Both the position numbers and the translations under genes were made by a program. Of a stretch of 64,000 bases of DNA, positions 19,901-28,618 are shown piece after piece. The DNA comes from Acidobacteriota bacterium (GTDB taxonomy: Bacteria > Actinomycetota > Actinomycetes > Actinomycetales > Microbacteriaceae), in NCBI GenBank assembly GCA_019352055.1, contig JABBOB010000001.1, forward strand, positions 28,559 through 92,558, in the 5' to 3' direction. The notes under the pieces were generated by a model. It had not been told where the DNA came from. It saw only the letters and a list, made by a program, of their open reading frames with translations, and did no database searches. The first letter of the stretch is position 1. Each line of letters begins with the position of its first letter.

Positions 19901-20251
19901 GGCGTCCGCGACGGTGGCCGCGGGAGACGCGGGTGCTCCGCGCCTCCCCTCGAGCAGCACCGCACCGACGTGCTTGCAGTCCGAGCCGACCGGGCAGTCG
20001 CACCGGCCCGAGATCGGGACGGGACCGTCGGGCGTGGGGCGCAGACGCACCCGGGCGGAGTACCGGGCGTGCTCGGAGCCGCGGACCCGGCCCGTGAGCG
20101 TGGTCCGGTCGGTGCTCCAGCGCACGTCGGAGACCCGGCCCTCCCGCTGATAGCGGTCCGCCCGGGCGAACCCGGCGGGGCCGGTGATGCGTGCGACGTC
20201 GAGATCCGAGTACACGGTCGTCCCCCTCCCCCGGTGAGCGCGAACCCTCAA
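16928..20251 (-). CDS. SNF2-family DEAD/DEAH box helicase with N-terminal SWIM zinc finger
   Basis: 1107 aa; [20 protein letters not shown] (SWIM), [70 protein letters not shown]. GTG at 20215 is an alternative start. Confidence 0.93.
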   Translation of the reverse strand: [1107 protein letters not shown]

Positions 20252-20310
20252 GTTTAGGTGGGCCCGAGGAGCCCCGGCGCACGGTCTGCCGGGACGAGCG
20301 GCCGGACGGG

Positions 20311-21375
20311 TCAGGCGGCAGCCAGCGCGCCCTGCTGGAGGCGCGCCGCGAGCAGCTCGATCGTGCGCTCGCGAGCGGGGACGCGGTCGATCGGGTCCGC
20401 TGCGAACGCACCGGCCGCGGGGCTCACCATGATCTCGTCGACACCGTACCGTTCGGCGAACGCGGCGAGGCGCTCAGCCACGTCGGAGGCTTCGCCGACG
20501 AACCAGCGATCCCGCATGGCGGCGATCAGCTCCTGCTGCGCGGCGGTGATCGCGGCGCTCTCCGCGTGCTCGACGGTGTCGAGGGCGGTGAGCGGGGTAC
20601 CGGTGCGGAGCCGCGCCATGTGCTGCAGCTGGGGCAGCGCAAGACGATCCGCCTCCCGGGCGGTGTCGGCCGCCACCACGTTCGCGGTGAGGAAGGTGCG
20701 CGGTGCCGCGAGCTGCTCGGACGGCTCGAACCGCGAACGGTACAGGTCGAGCGCGTGCTCCGTCCCCTGGCCGGAGAAGTGGTGCGCGAACACGTACGGC
20801 AGGCCGAGCCGGGCCGCGAGCTCCGCGGAGTAGTCGGAGGAGCCGAGCAGCCACAGGTCGGGGGTCCCGGCTGCCGCGGGCGTCGCGCGCACCGTGTACT
20901 CCTCGCCGGTCGCGAGCCGGAGGCCCGCGCCCTCGCGGCTGATGAGCGCCTCGATGTCGCGGATGTGGTTCGGGAACGCGTCGACGTCGCTCGTGTGCCC
21001 CTCCGAGCGCAGCAGCGCGGTGATCACGGGATCGGACCCGGGTGCGCGGCCGATGCCGAGATCGATGCGACCTGGCGCGGCCGCCTCGAGCGCCGCGAAC
21101 TGCTCGGCGATCACGAACGGGGCATGGTTCGGCAGCATCACCCCGCCGGAACCGAGGCGGATACGGCGGGTGCGCCCCGCGAGCACGCCGAGCAGCACCG
21201 GCGGGTTCGTGGAGGCCACGGACGGCATGTTGTGGTGCTCGGCGAGCCAGAAGCGGTGCAGCCCGAGCGCGTCCGCGCGCTCGGCGAGCGCGATCGTCGC
21301 CGCGACCGCATCCGCGGAGGTCTGGCCCGTTCGGACGGGGACGAGGTCGAGCACCGACAGGGAGAGTTCCGTCAT
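20311..21375 (-). CDS. LLM class flavin-dependent oxidoreductase
   Basis: 354 aa; LSVLDLVPVRTGQTSADAV, HRFWLAEHHNMPSVASTNPPVLLG, RIRLGSGGVMLPNHAPFVIAEQF, IDLGIGRAPGSDP. Confidence 0.93.
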   Translation of the reverse strand: MTELSLSVLDLVPVRTGQTSADAVAATIALAERADALGLHRFWLAEHHNMPSVASTNPPVLLGVLAGRTRRIRLGSGGVMLPNHAPFVIAEQFAALEAAAPGRIDLGIGRAPGSDPVITALLRSEGHTSDVDAFPNHIRDIEALISREGAGLRLATGEEYTVRATPAAAGTPDLWLLGSSDYSAELAARLGLPYVFAHHFSGQGTEHALDLYRSRFEPSEQLAAPRTFLTANVVAADTAREADRLALPQLQHMARLRTGTPLTALDTVEHAESAAITAAQQELIAAMRDRWFVGEASDVAERLAAFAERYGVDEIMVSPAAGAFAADPIDRVPARERTIELLAARLQQGALAAA

Positions 21376-21431
21376 GTGCGTGCCAACCCCCGCGCCGCCG
21401 ACCGCATTCCGCGGTCGGGCAGAATCGGGCG

Positions 21432-22205
21432 ATGCGCACCTTCCCGCTCTCGTCCACCGCTCGCACCCGCGAGGTCGTCCGGCACGAGCTGCGCCGGCGC
21501 CGCGTCGCGGTGGTCGGGCGCCTCGAGCTGCCCGGCTCGCTCGTGCGCATCACCCTCGGCGGCGAGGGCCTCGACGGGTTCACGAGCCTCGGACCCGAGG
21601 ACCACGTGAAGCTCTTCTTCGACGGCCCGGACGGTGTCGTCGGCCGCGACTACACCCCCAGCGAGTTCAGGGCGCTCGGTGCGTCGAGCGGCCCCGAGCT
21701 GGACATCGACTTCGTGGTGCACGGCACAGACGGGCCGGCGACCGCCTGGGCGTCCGCAGCCGTGGAAGGCGACGAGCTGGAGTTCGGCGGCCCGCGCGGC
21801 TCGCGCCTCGCGCCGACCGGATTCCGCAACGCGCTGCTGATCGCCGACCCCGCAGGACTGCCCGCGCTGCGCCGGTGGGTCCGTGCGTTCGCCGGGGACC
21901 CGATCACCCACGTCGTCCTGTTCGGGGGCGCGGAGGCGGGGTTCCTCGACGAGACCGAGCTGGCGACCGTGCTGCTGCAGGTCGTCGAGGACGGCCAGGA
22001 CCTCCTCCTGACCGTGGAGTCGCAGGACATCGACGACGACACCTTCGTCTGGGCTGCGGGCGAGGCCGCGGCGCTCGTGCCCGTACGACGGCATCTGAAG
22101 GCGCTCGGCCTCCCGAAGGAGAACCGGTCGCTGCACGGGTACTGGAAGCGCGGGGTCGCGGGCCTCGACCACCACGCGCCCCTGGACCCCACCGACCCCG
22201 ACTGA
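21432..22205 (+). CDS. Siderophore-interacting (FAD-binding/SIP) family protein
   Basis: 258 codons; RRVAVVGRLELPGSLVRITLGGEGLDGF, DHVKLFF, DYTPSEFRA, FVWAAGEAAALVPVRRHLK, HGYWKRG. Confidence 0.9.
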   Translation: MRTFPLSSTARTREVVRHELRRRRVAVVGRLELPGSLVRITLGGEGLDGFTSLGPEDHVKLFFDGPDGVVGRDYTPSEFRALGASSGPELDIDFVVHGTDGPATAWASAAVEGDELEFGGPRGSRLAPTGFRNALLIADPAGLPALRRWVRAFAGDPITHVVLFGGAEAGFLDETELATVLLQVVEDGQDLLLTVESQDIDDDTFVWAAGEAAALVPVRRHLKALGLPKENRSLHGYWKRGVAGLDHHAPLDPTDPD

Positions 22206-22215
22206 CACCGCACTG

Positions 22216-22277
22216 CTGCCCGGGTTCCGGACATCTGCCCAGGCGCGCGCCTGGTCCGATGTCCGGAATCCGGGCAG
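22216..22277. terminator. Long hairpin between convergent genes
   Basis: CTGCCCGGgTTCCGGACATC ... CCAGGCGCGCGCCTGG ... GATGTCCGGAAtCCGGGCAG: 20-bp outer stem with one G/T wobble and a perfect 16-nt inner palindrome. Confidence 0.75.
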
Positions 22278-22299
22278 ACTCCGGATGCGGACCGCTTCG

Positions 22300-22530
22300 T
22301 CAGCGGACGGAGGAGGGCTTGTCGTCGTTCGGGTTCCTGTGCTCCAGAGCGCGCATCGCGATCAGGAGCGCCGCGACCCCGAGCAGGGCGCGCACCAGCG
22401 CGAAGCCGAAGCAGGCGAGGGCCGCCGCCTCCGAGCCCACGGCGAGCAGGATGCCCCCGAAGGCCGCGATCGCCGCATCACCGAGGAACGCCGCTCGGAT
22501 CCAGAACAGCAGCCGCGACGCGGGGGTCAT
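22300..22530 (-). CDS. Small membrane protein, hypothetical
   Basis: 76 aa with hydrophobic segments LLFWIRAAFLGDAAIAAFGGILLAVGSEAAALACFGFALVRALLGVAALLIAMRAL. Confidence 0.65.
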   Translation of the reverse strand: MTPASRLLFWIRAAFLGDAAIAAFGGILLAVGSEAAALACFGFALVRALLGVAALLIAMRALEHRNPNDDKPSSVR

Positions 22531-22545
22531 GGCATCGCGCCGCTG

Positions 22546-23517
22546 TCAGAACCCGCTCGGGGCGTGGGGCACGTAGTCCGCTTCCAGCGCGTCGAGCTCG
22601 TCCTCGGTGAGCTCCAGGTCTGCTGCCGCGACCGCGTCCTCGAGATGATGCGGCTTCGTCGCCCCGATGATCGGCGCGGTCACCGCCGGCTGCGCCAGCA
22701 CCCACGCGAGCGCCACCTGGGCCCGCGGCACCCCGCGCTCCGCGGCGACCCGGCCGACCGCGTCGACGATGCCGCGGTCGCCGTCCTGCCCGAAGAGCGT
22801 CTTGCCGAACTCGTCGGTCTCGCTGCGCGCGGTGGTGTCGTCCCACACGCGCGTCAGCTTCCCGCGGGCCAGCGGCGACCAGGGGATGACGCCGACGCCG
22901 GTCTCGAGGCAGTACGGGTGCATCTCCCGCTCCTCCTCGCGCTGCAGCAGCGAGTACTGGTCCTGCATCGACACGAAGCGGGTGAGGCCCTCGATGTCGG
23001 CGGTGTGCTGCATCTCCGCGAACTGCCAGGTCCACATCGACGACGCGCCGATGTAGCGGGCCTTGCCCGCCTTCACGACGTCGTGCAGGGCCGCCATCGT
23101 CTCGGCCACGGGCACCTGCGGGTCGTACCGGTGGATCTGGTAGAGGTCCACGTAGTCGGTGCCGAGCCGCTTGAGGGAGGCGTCGATCTGCGTCATGATC
23201 GCGCCCCGCGACAGGCCGGCGCCGTTCGGGCCCGGGCCCATCCGGCCGTGCACCTTGGTGGCGATCACGACCTCCTCCCGCTTCGCGAACTCGCGCAGCA
23301 GCTCGCCCGTGATCTCCTCGCTGCTGCCGTCGGAGTAGACGTTCGCGGTGTCGAACGTGGTGATGCCGTGCTCGATCGCGCTGCGGAAGAACGGGCGCGC
23401 GTCGTCGAGGGGCAGGCTCCACGCGTGGTTGCCCCGGTCGGGTGCGCCGTAGCTCATGCAGCCGAGGATCACGCGGCTCACGGTCAGCCCGGCGTCGCCG
23501 AGTCGGATGGTGTCCAT
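22546..23517 (-). CDS. Aldo/keto reductase
   Basis: 323 aa; MDTIRLGDAGLTVSRVILGCMSYG, TFDTANVYSDGSSEEITGELL, DYVDLYQIHRYDPQVPV, VIPWSPLARGKLTR. Confidence 0.95.
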   Translation of the reverse strand: MDTIRLGDAGLTVSRVILGCMSYGAPDRGNHAWSLPLDDARPFFRSAIEHGITTFDTANVYSDGSSEEITGELLREFAKREEVVIATKVHGRMGPGPNGAGLSRGAIMTQIDASLKRLGTDYVDLYQIHRYDPQVPVAETMAALHDVVKAGKARYIGASSMWTWQFAEMQHTADIEGLTRFVSMQDQYSLLQREEEREMHPYCLETGVGVIPWSPLARGKLTRVWDDTTARSETDEFGKTLFGQDGDRGIVDAVGRVAAERGVPRAQVALAWVLAQPAVTAPIIGATKPHHLEDAVAAADLELTEDELDALEADYVPHAPSGF

Positions 23518-23573
23518 GCGTCGATCCTCCGCCCTGCGGTCTGGACGAGCGGCGAGTCCCCGGGGCGGAGACC

Positions 23574-23993
23574 TCAGCGGGTCTCGCCCATGAGCAGGTC
23601 GACGCGCACACCCTGCCGGGTCGCGACGATGCGGACCGGGATGCGCGGCTTCCGCCCGGCCATGTCGAGCCGGCTCAGCGCCTCGTTCACGACGCCCTCG
23701 AGCCCCCGCGGGACCCGGCCCACCGGGCCGACGATGCGCCCGTCGACGAAGATCCGGACCGGCAGGGGGGCGTCGGTGCGCTCCTCCTCGTCGGTGCGCC
23801 GTGCGATCGCCGTCTCGACCGGTTCGGCCCCGACGATGTCGCGGAGCAGGTCCTGGTGCGGGTCGCTGCCGGCGAGACGGATCGCGGTCCCGCCGTTCGC
23901 GGGGAGGAGATCGAACCGGTAGTCGGCCAGCGAACCGCGACCCCGGTCCCCCTTCGGGAACTCGGGGTCACCCCCACGGCGTCGGAAGAGCAC
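23574..23993 (-). CDS. Hypothetical protein
   Basis: 139 aa open frame, MLFRRRGGDPEFPKGDRGRG...RIFVDGRIVGPVGRVPRGLEGVVNEAL. Confidence 0.6.
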   Translation of the reverse strand: MLFRRRGGDPEFPKGDRGRGSLADYRFDLLPANGGTAIRLAGSDPHQDLLRDIVGAEPVETAIARRTDEEERTDAPLPVRIFVDGRIVGPVGRVPRGLEGVVNEALSRLDMAGRKPRIPVRIVATRQGVRVDLLMGETR

Positions 23994-24091
23994 GGGCCCA
24001 TTGTGCCGGTCGATCGCTCATACCGGATTCACATCTGGAAAGGGGGCGCGCTCGGGGAATGAACGGGGGCGCGTTCTACGTTGTGTAGATC

Positions 24092-24508
24092 ATGCAGCGC
24101 AGGACCCCCAGGATCGCAGAAGAGATCGAGGACGAGTTCGGCACCGTCACCCGGTACCGCCGCCACCCCAACGGACGTGGCCTCGTCGCGACGGACGCCT
24201 CCGTCGACCCCACCGCCTTCATCGCCCCCACCGTGTACATCGAGTCGGGCGCGCGGGTCGGGCGAGCCGTCCACATCGCGGCCGGCAGCTGGGTCGACCG
24301 CGAGGCCGTCGTCGGTCCCCATGCCGAGATCGGTGCGGCCGTGCACGTCGGCGCCGCAGCCGTCGTCGGCGAGGGCGCCCGGGTCGGCAGCCACACGAAG
24401 ATCGGCGCTCGCGCCTCGATCGGCGCCGGCGCGCGCGTCGCACCCGACCAGAAGATCGAGGACGACGCGGTGCTCCCGCAGCAGAGCGCGTTCGGCGCCG
24501 CCGCGTAA
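24092..24508 (+). CDS. Hexapeptide-repeat (left-handed beta-helix) protein
   Basis: 138 aa; imperfect hexads VDPTAFIAPTVYIESGARVGRAVHIAAGSWVDREAVVGPHAEIGAAVHVGAAAVVGEGARVGSHTKIGARASIGAGARV. Confidence 0.8.
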   Translation: MQRRTPRIAEEIEDEFGTVTRYRRHPNGRGLVATDASVDPTAFIAPTVYIESGARVGRAVHIAAGSWVDREAVVGPHAEIGAAVHVGAAAVVGEGARVGSHTKIGARASIGAGARVAPDQKIEDDAVLPQQSAFGAAA

Positions 24509-24518
24509 GCGTCCCGCG

Positions 24519-24562
24519 ACGGCAGCAGGCCTCCCTCCGATCGGAGGGAGGCCTGCTGCCGT
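24519..24562. terminator. Perfect 44-nt palindrome, bidirectional terminator between convergent genes
   Basis: ACGGCAGCAGGCCTCCCTCCGA|TCGGAGGGAGGCCTGCTGCCGT, perfect 22-nt inverted repeat. Confidence 0.85.
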
Positions 24563-24575
24563 TGCGGCGTCGCGA

Positions 24576-24845
24576 CTAGCGGCGCAGCCCGAGGCGCTCG
24601 ATCAGCGTGCGGTAGCGCTGGATGTCCACGTCCTGCAGGTAGCCCAGCAGGCGCCGGCGCTGGCCGACCAGCAGGAGCAGGCCGCGACGGGAGTGGTGGT
24701 CGTGCTTGTGCGTCTTCAGGTGCTCGGTGAGGTCCTTGATGCGGGTCGACAGCATCGCGATCTGGACCTCGGGCGAACCGGTGTCACCCTCGTGCGTCGC
24801 GTACTCCGCGATGATCGCCTTCTTGACCTCTGCGTCCAATGCCAC
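24576..24845 (-). CDS. rpsO: 30S ribosomal protein S15
   Basis: 89 aa; [57 protein letters not shown]. Confidence 0.99.
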   Translation of the reverse strand: MALDAEVKKAIIAEYATHEGDTGSPEVQIAMLSTRIKDLTEHLKTHKHDHHSRRGLLLLVGQRRRLLGYLQDVDIQRYRTLIERLGLRR

Positions 24846-25062
24846 AGGTGACTCCTCTTCAGCTCGCTGCGCGGTGTCCGACGCGGGAGTGCGTCGACGA
24901 TCTGGATCCGCGGCCGGTTCACGGCGGCAGGGAGTCTAGCAAGGACGGCGACGGCTCCTGCTCCCGGAGGGCGTGCTGAGCGGATCCTGAAGACGTCCGT
25001 CGGTCACCGGCGCCGCGGCACCGGGGTCCCGTACGGTCGGGAGCGACGAGGGGAGGGATCAC

Positions 25063-26241
25063 ATGTCGGTCTGGCTCGACATCGTGCTCGCGCTGGTGCT
25101 GCTCGGCTACCTGGTGCAGGGGTACCGGCTCGGGTTCGTGCGCAGCATCGCGGCGCTCGCCGGGATCATCGCGGGCGGGATCGCCGCCGCGCTGCTCTCC
25201 CCGCTCATCGGCTCACTCGTGCAGGACGCGACGGGCAAGGTCGTCGCGACGATCGTCGCGGCCGTGGTGCTGGTGCTGCTCGGGCACGCGATCGGCTCGG
25301 GCATCGGTGCCGCGATCGGCGGCGTGCTCCGCCGGAGCCCGCTCGGCCTGCTGGACCGGCTGCTGGGTGCCGCGGCGTCCCTCGTCGTCTGCGCACTCGC
25401 GATCTCCATGATCGCCTCACTCGCCGTCTCGCTCGGGGTCCCCTTCGTCGCGCAGCCGATCGCGTCCTCCATCGTGCTCCGCACGATCAGCGCGGCGACG
25501 CCGGCACCGGTGGACCGGGCCCTCGCGCAGCTCCGCTCGAGCGTGCTGTCGAGCGGCATCCCCCAGCTGGGCATCTCGCTCGGCACCGGCGGCGGCGACA
25601 CCACCGTGCCCGGCGTCGCGCAGACGGCTGGCCTGCGCACCGCCAACGCGTCGGTCGTGAAGATCACCGGGCGGGCGCCCGCCTGCAACCAGGAGCAGTC
25701 CGGCTCCGGCTTCGTCGTCGCCGGCGATCGCATCCTCACCAACGCGCACGTCGTGTCCGGCGTCAGCCAGCCCGTCGTCCTCGCCCCCGACGGCCAGGCG
25801 CTGACCGGTCGCGTCACCTACTTCGACCCGAAGCACGACCTCGCGGTGATCGCGGTGAACGGGCTGCAGGCGAAGCCGCTCACGGTCACGGCTGCGGCCC
25901 CGGCGGGGACGACGGGGGCGATCGCCGGATACCCGTTCGGCGGTCCCTTCACGGAGGGGGGCGCGCGCGTGCTGCAGACCGGCGCGGTGACGGTGCCCGA
26001 CGTCTCAGGCGGCGGCCGGACCTCGCGGCAGATCGCGGCGATCGCGGCCGACGTCGAGCAGGGGAACTCCGGCGGCCCGCTGCTGACGACGAACGGCCGC
26101 GTGATCGGCATCGTGTTCGCGAAGAGCACCAACCAGACCAACCTCGGCTACGCGATGACCCCGGCCGAGTTCGGCGGCGTCGTCGGCCGAGCCTCCTCGC
26201 TCACGTCCGCCGTGTCCACGGGAGCCTGCAGCGCGGGCTGA
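25063..26241 (+). CDS. MarP-like membrane serine protease (CvpA-like TM domain + trypsin-like domain)
   Basis: 392 aa; N-terminal TM helices VWLDIVLALVLLGYLVQGYRLGFVRSIAALAGII; catalytic ILTNAHVVSG, DPKHDLAVI, VEQGNSGGPLL; paired Cys PAC/GAC. Confidence 0.92.
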   Translation: MSVWLDIVLALVLLGYLVQGYRLGFVRSIAALAGIIAGGIAAALLSPLIGSLVQDATGKVVATIVAAVVLVLLGHAIGSGIGAAIGGVLRRSPLGLLDRLLGAAASLVVCALAISMIASLAVSLGVPFVAQPIASSIVLRTISAATPAPVDRALAQLRSSVLSSGIPQLGISLGTGGGDTTVPGVAQTAGLRTANASVVKITGRAPACNQEQSGSGFVVAGDRILTNAHVVSGVSQPVVLAPDGQALTGRVTYFDPKHDLAVIAVNGLQAKPLTVTAAAPAGTTGAIAGYPFGGPFTEGGARVLQTGAVTVPDVSGGGRTSRQIAAIAADVEQGNSGGPLLTTNGRVIGIVFAKSTNQTNLGYAMTPAEFGGVVGRASSLTSAVSTGACSAG

Positions 26242-26361
26242 CTCGCCGTCCGGAGGACCCTGGTGATCCGGAGGGCACGTCGCCGGGCTGAGGAGCACCA
26301 CGCGTCCGGGTGCTCCGAGCCGGCGGGACGACGGACGACGCGACCGCCTCCCGGGCTCGGG

Positions 26362-28587
26362 CTACGGTGCGGGTTCCACCACGACCAGCCGTCTCGTCGG
26401 CCGCGTGAAGGCGACGTAGAGCGACCCGGGCCCGGCCTCCCGCGCGACGGAGTCGGGGTCGACGACCACGACGCTGTCGAACTCGAGCCCCTTCGCCGTC
26501 CACGGGTCCAGCACCGAGACGGGCGATCCGAGCCCCTCCGCGCCGTAGCCGACCCGCTCGTCGATGCCCACACGGAGCGCGTCGTGGAGCTCGGCGACGA
26601 GCCCGGCCGGTGCGATCACGGCGAGCGCACCGCCGTCGTCCCTCGCGCGGTCGGCGAGCACCGCGGCCACCGTCGCAGCGGGGACGGCCCCTCGTGCGGC
26701 GCGCACCCGGAGCGGCGGTTCGCCCTCGCGGACGGAGCGGGAGGGGGTGATCGGCAGTCCGTCGTGCAGCGCCCGCGACTCGGCCAGCGCGGCGATCTGC
26801 TGCGGCGTGCGGTAGTTGACGGACAGTCGTTCGAGCCGGAACTCGTCCGTGAGCGCCCCGAGCGCCTGCCGCCAGTCGGCGGCCGGAGGCTCGGCAGCGG
26901 ACTGCGCGAGATCGCCCACGACGGTGAACGAGCGGAGCGGGCCCCGCCTGCGCAGCAGCAGCCACTGCATCGGGCTCAGCTCCTGCGCCTCGTCGACGAC
27001 GATGTGCCCGTAGGTCCAGGTGCGGTCCACCGCCGCGCGCTCGGCCGTCGTGAGCCGCACGCCCTCCTCCGCGAAGCCGTCCGCGAGCGACTCGGCGGAG
27101 ACCATGCCCTCGACGCCCATGTTCACGATCGCCTGCTCGGCGTTCTCGATGTCGCGCTTGCGCTGGGCGTCGCGGGCCTGCGCGCGGGCGTCGCCGGTCG
27201 TGTCCGTCTCCCCCAGCAGCTCCGCCGCCTCGTCGAGCAGCGGCACGTCGGCGACGGTGAACGGGGAGCGCCGCGGCCGGCTCAGCAGCTGCCGGTCCGC
27301 GGCGCTCAGCTCGGGCGCAGAGCGGGCGAGGTAGTCCGGACGGGAGTACAGGTCGCCGAGCAGCTTCTCGGGCGTGAGCGGGAGCCAGGCGCTGTTCAGC
27401 AGCACCTTGACGTCCTGCGCGGTGCGGATGTCCTCGCGCAGCATCCGGCGGTCCTCGTCGTCGATCGTGCTGCCGCGCGCAGCGACCTGCTCGACGAGCT
27501 GGGCGGTCAGGTCGCCGAGCGCGCTCTTGACGAACGTGACGCGCGCGACGTTGTGCGGCTTCCTGGTCTGCTGCGCGTGCCGGATGGCGCGCTGGATCAG
27601 GGCGGGCTGCACCGTCAGGACGACGCCGTTCACCTCGACGTCGATCGGCCCGGCCGGGGCGATCTGCCGGGCGTGCACGGCGTGCCGCAGCACGGTCGCC
27701 ATGGCGGTGCGCCCCTTGACCGCGGCGACCGCGGGCGGGTCGACCGCTCCGGCGTCCACGCCCGGGTACAGCTGGCCGAGCGTGCGGAGCACGACCCCCG
27801 TCTCACCGAGCGAGGGCAGCACCTGCTCGATGTACTCGAGGAAGCTGCGGGACGGCCCGACGACGAGCACGCCGTTGCGGGCGAGGCGCTCCTTCTGCGC
27901 ATACAGGAGGTAAGCGGCACGGTGCAGCGCGACGGCCGTCTTGCCGGTGCCGGGGCCGCCCTGCACCACCAGCACGCCGCGCGCCTCCGAACGGATGATG
28001 CGGTCCTGCTCGGCCTGGATGGTCGAGACGATGTCGTGCATGCGACCGGTCCGCTGCGCGCTGAGGGCGGCGAGCAGCGCCGTCTCGCCGTTCAGCGTCA
28101 CGTCCTCGGGGATGTCGTCCGGGTCGAACACCTCATCCTCGAGCGCCGTGACGTCCCGGCCCCTGGTCGTCAGGTGGCGGCGGACGCGGACCCCCAGGGG
28201 TGTCGCGGCGGTGGCCTGGTAGAACGCGCTCGACTGCGGGGCGCGCCAGTCGAGCAGCAGCGGCCGCTGGTCGTCGTCGCGGAGGCCGATGCGGCCGATG
28301 TACCGGACGGCGCCGTCGTCCGCCTGCAGCCTCCCGAACACGAGCCGGTCGTCGACGTCCCGGAGGCGCCGGACGCGGTCCTCGAACAGCCGCGCCATCG
28401 CGTCGCGCTCGGTGCGGGCCTGATGGGTCCCGGTCGCTCCCCCGCGCCGGACGCGTTCGAGCTCTGCGACGAGCTCGGCACGCAGCACGTCGAGCCGGGA
28501 GTACAGCCCGGACACGTATCGCTGCTCGCGGGCGAGCTCCGCATCCGCGGCATCGGTCACGTGGTGCACCTCCGGTTTCGCGGCCAT
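26362..28587 (-). CDS. HelD-like RNA polymerase recycling motor / UvrD-like ATPase
   Basis: Internal ATG (MAAKPEVHHVTDAADAELAREQRYVSGLYSRLD) at 28587; VVQGGPGTGKTAVALHRAAYLLY, HIVVDEAQELSPMQWLLLRRR, SVNYRTPQQIAALA, VVDPDSVAREAGPGSLYVAFTRPTRRLVVVE. Confidence 0.9.
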   Translation of the reverse strand: MAAKPEVHHVTDAADAELAREQRYVSGLYSRLDVLRAELVAELERVRRGGATGTHQARTERDAMARLFEDRVRRLRDVDDRLVFGRLQADDGAVRYIGRIGLRDDDQRPLLLDWRAPQSSAFYQATAATPLGVRVRRHLTTRGRDVTALEDEVFDPDDIPEDVTLNGETALLAALSAQRTGRMHDIVSTIQAEQDRIIRSEARGVLVVQGGPGTGKTAVALHRAAYLLYAQKERLARNGVLVVGPSRSFLEYIEQVLPSLGETGVVLRTLGQLYPGVDAGAVDPPAVAAVKGRTAMATVLRHAVHARQIAPAGPIDVEVNGVVLTVQPALIQRAIRHAQQTRKPHNVARVTFVKSALGDLTAQLVEQVAARGSTIDDEDRRMLREDIRTAQDVKVLLNSAWLPLTPEKLLGDLYSRPDYLARSAPELSAADRQLLSRPRRSPFTVADVPLLDEAAELLGETDTTGDARAQARDAQRKRDIENAEQAIVNMGVEGMVSAESLADGFAEEGVRLTTAERAAVDRTWTYGHIVVDEAQELSPMQWLLLRRRGPLRSFTVVGDLAQSAAEPPAADWRQALGALTDEFRLERLSVNYRTPQQIAALAESRALHDGLPITPSRSVREGEPPLRVRAARGAVPAATVAAVLADRARDDGGALAVIAPAGLVAELHDALRVGIDERVGYGAEGLGSPVSVLDPWTAKGLEFDSVVVVDPDSVAREAGPGSLYVAFTRPTRRLVVVEPAP

Positions 28588-28618
28588 CCATCCTAGGACG
28601 GCGGACGGGGAGGCCCGC

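Noticed and set aside
17108-20257. 1049-aa plus-strand ORF antisense to the SNF2/SWIM helicase
   Set aside because: Same antisense artefact pattern; no recognisable domain
26263-28596. 777-aa plus-strand ORF antisense to the HelD-like gene
   Set aside because: Antisense artefact; no family motif
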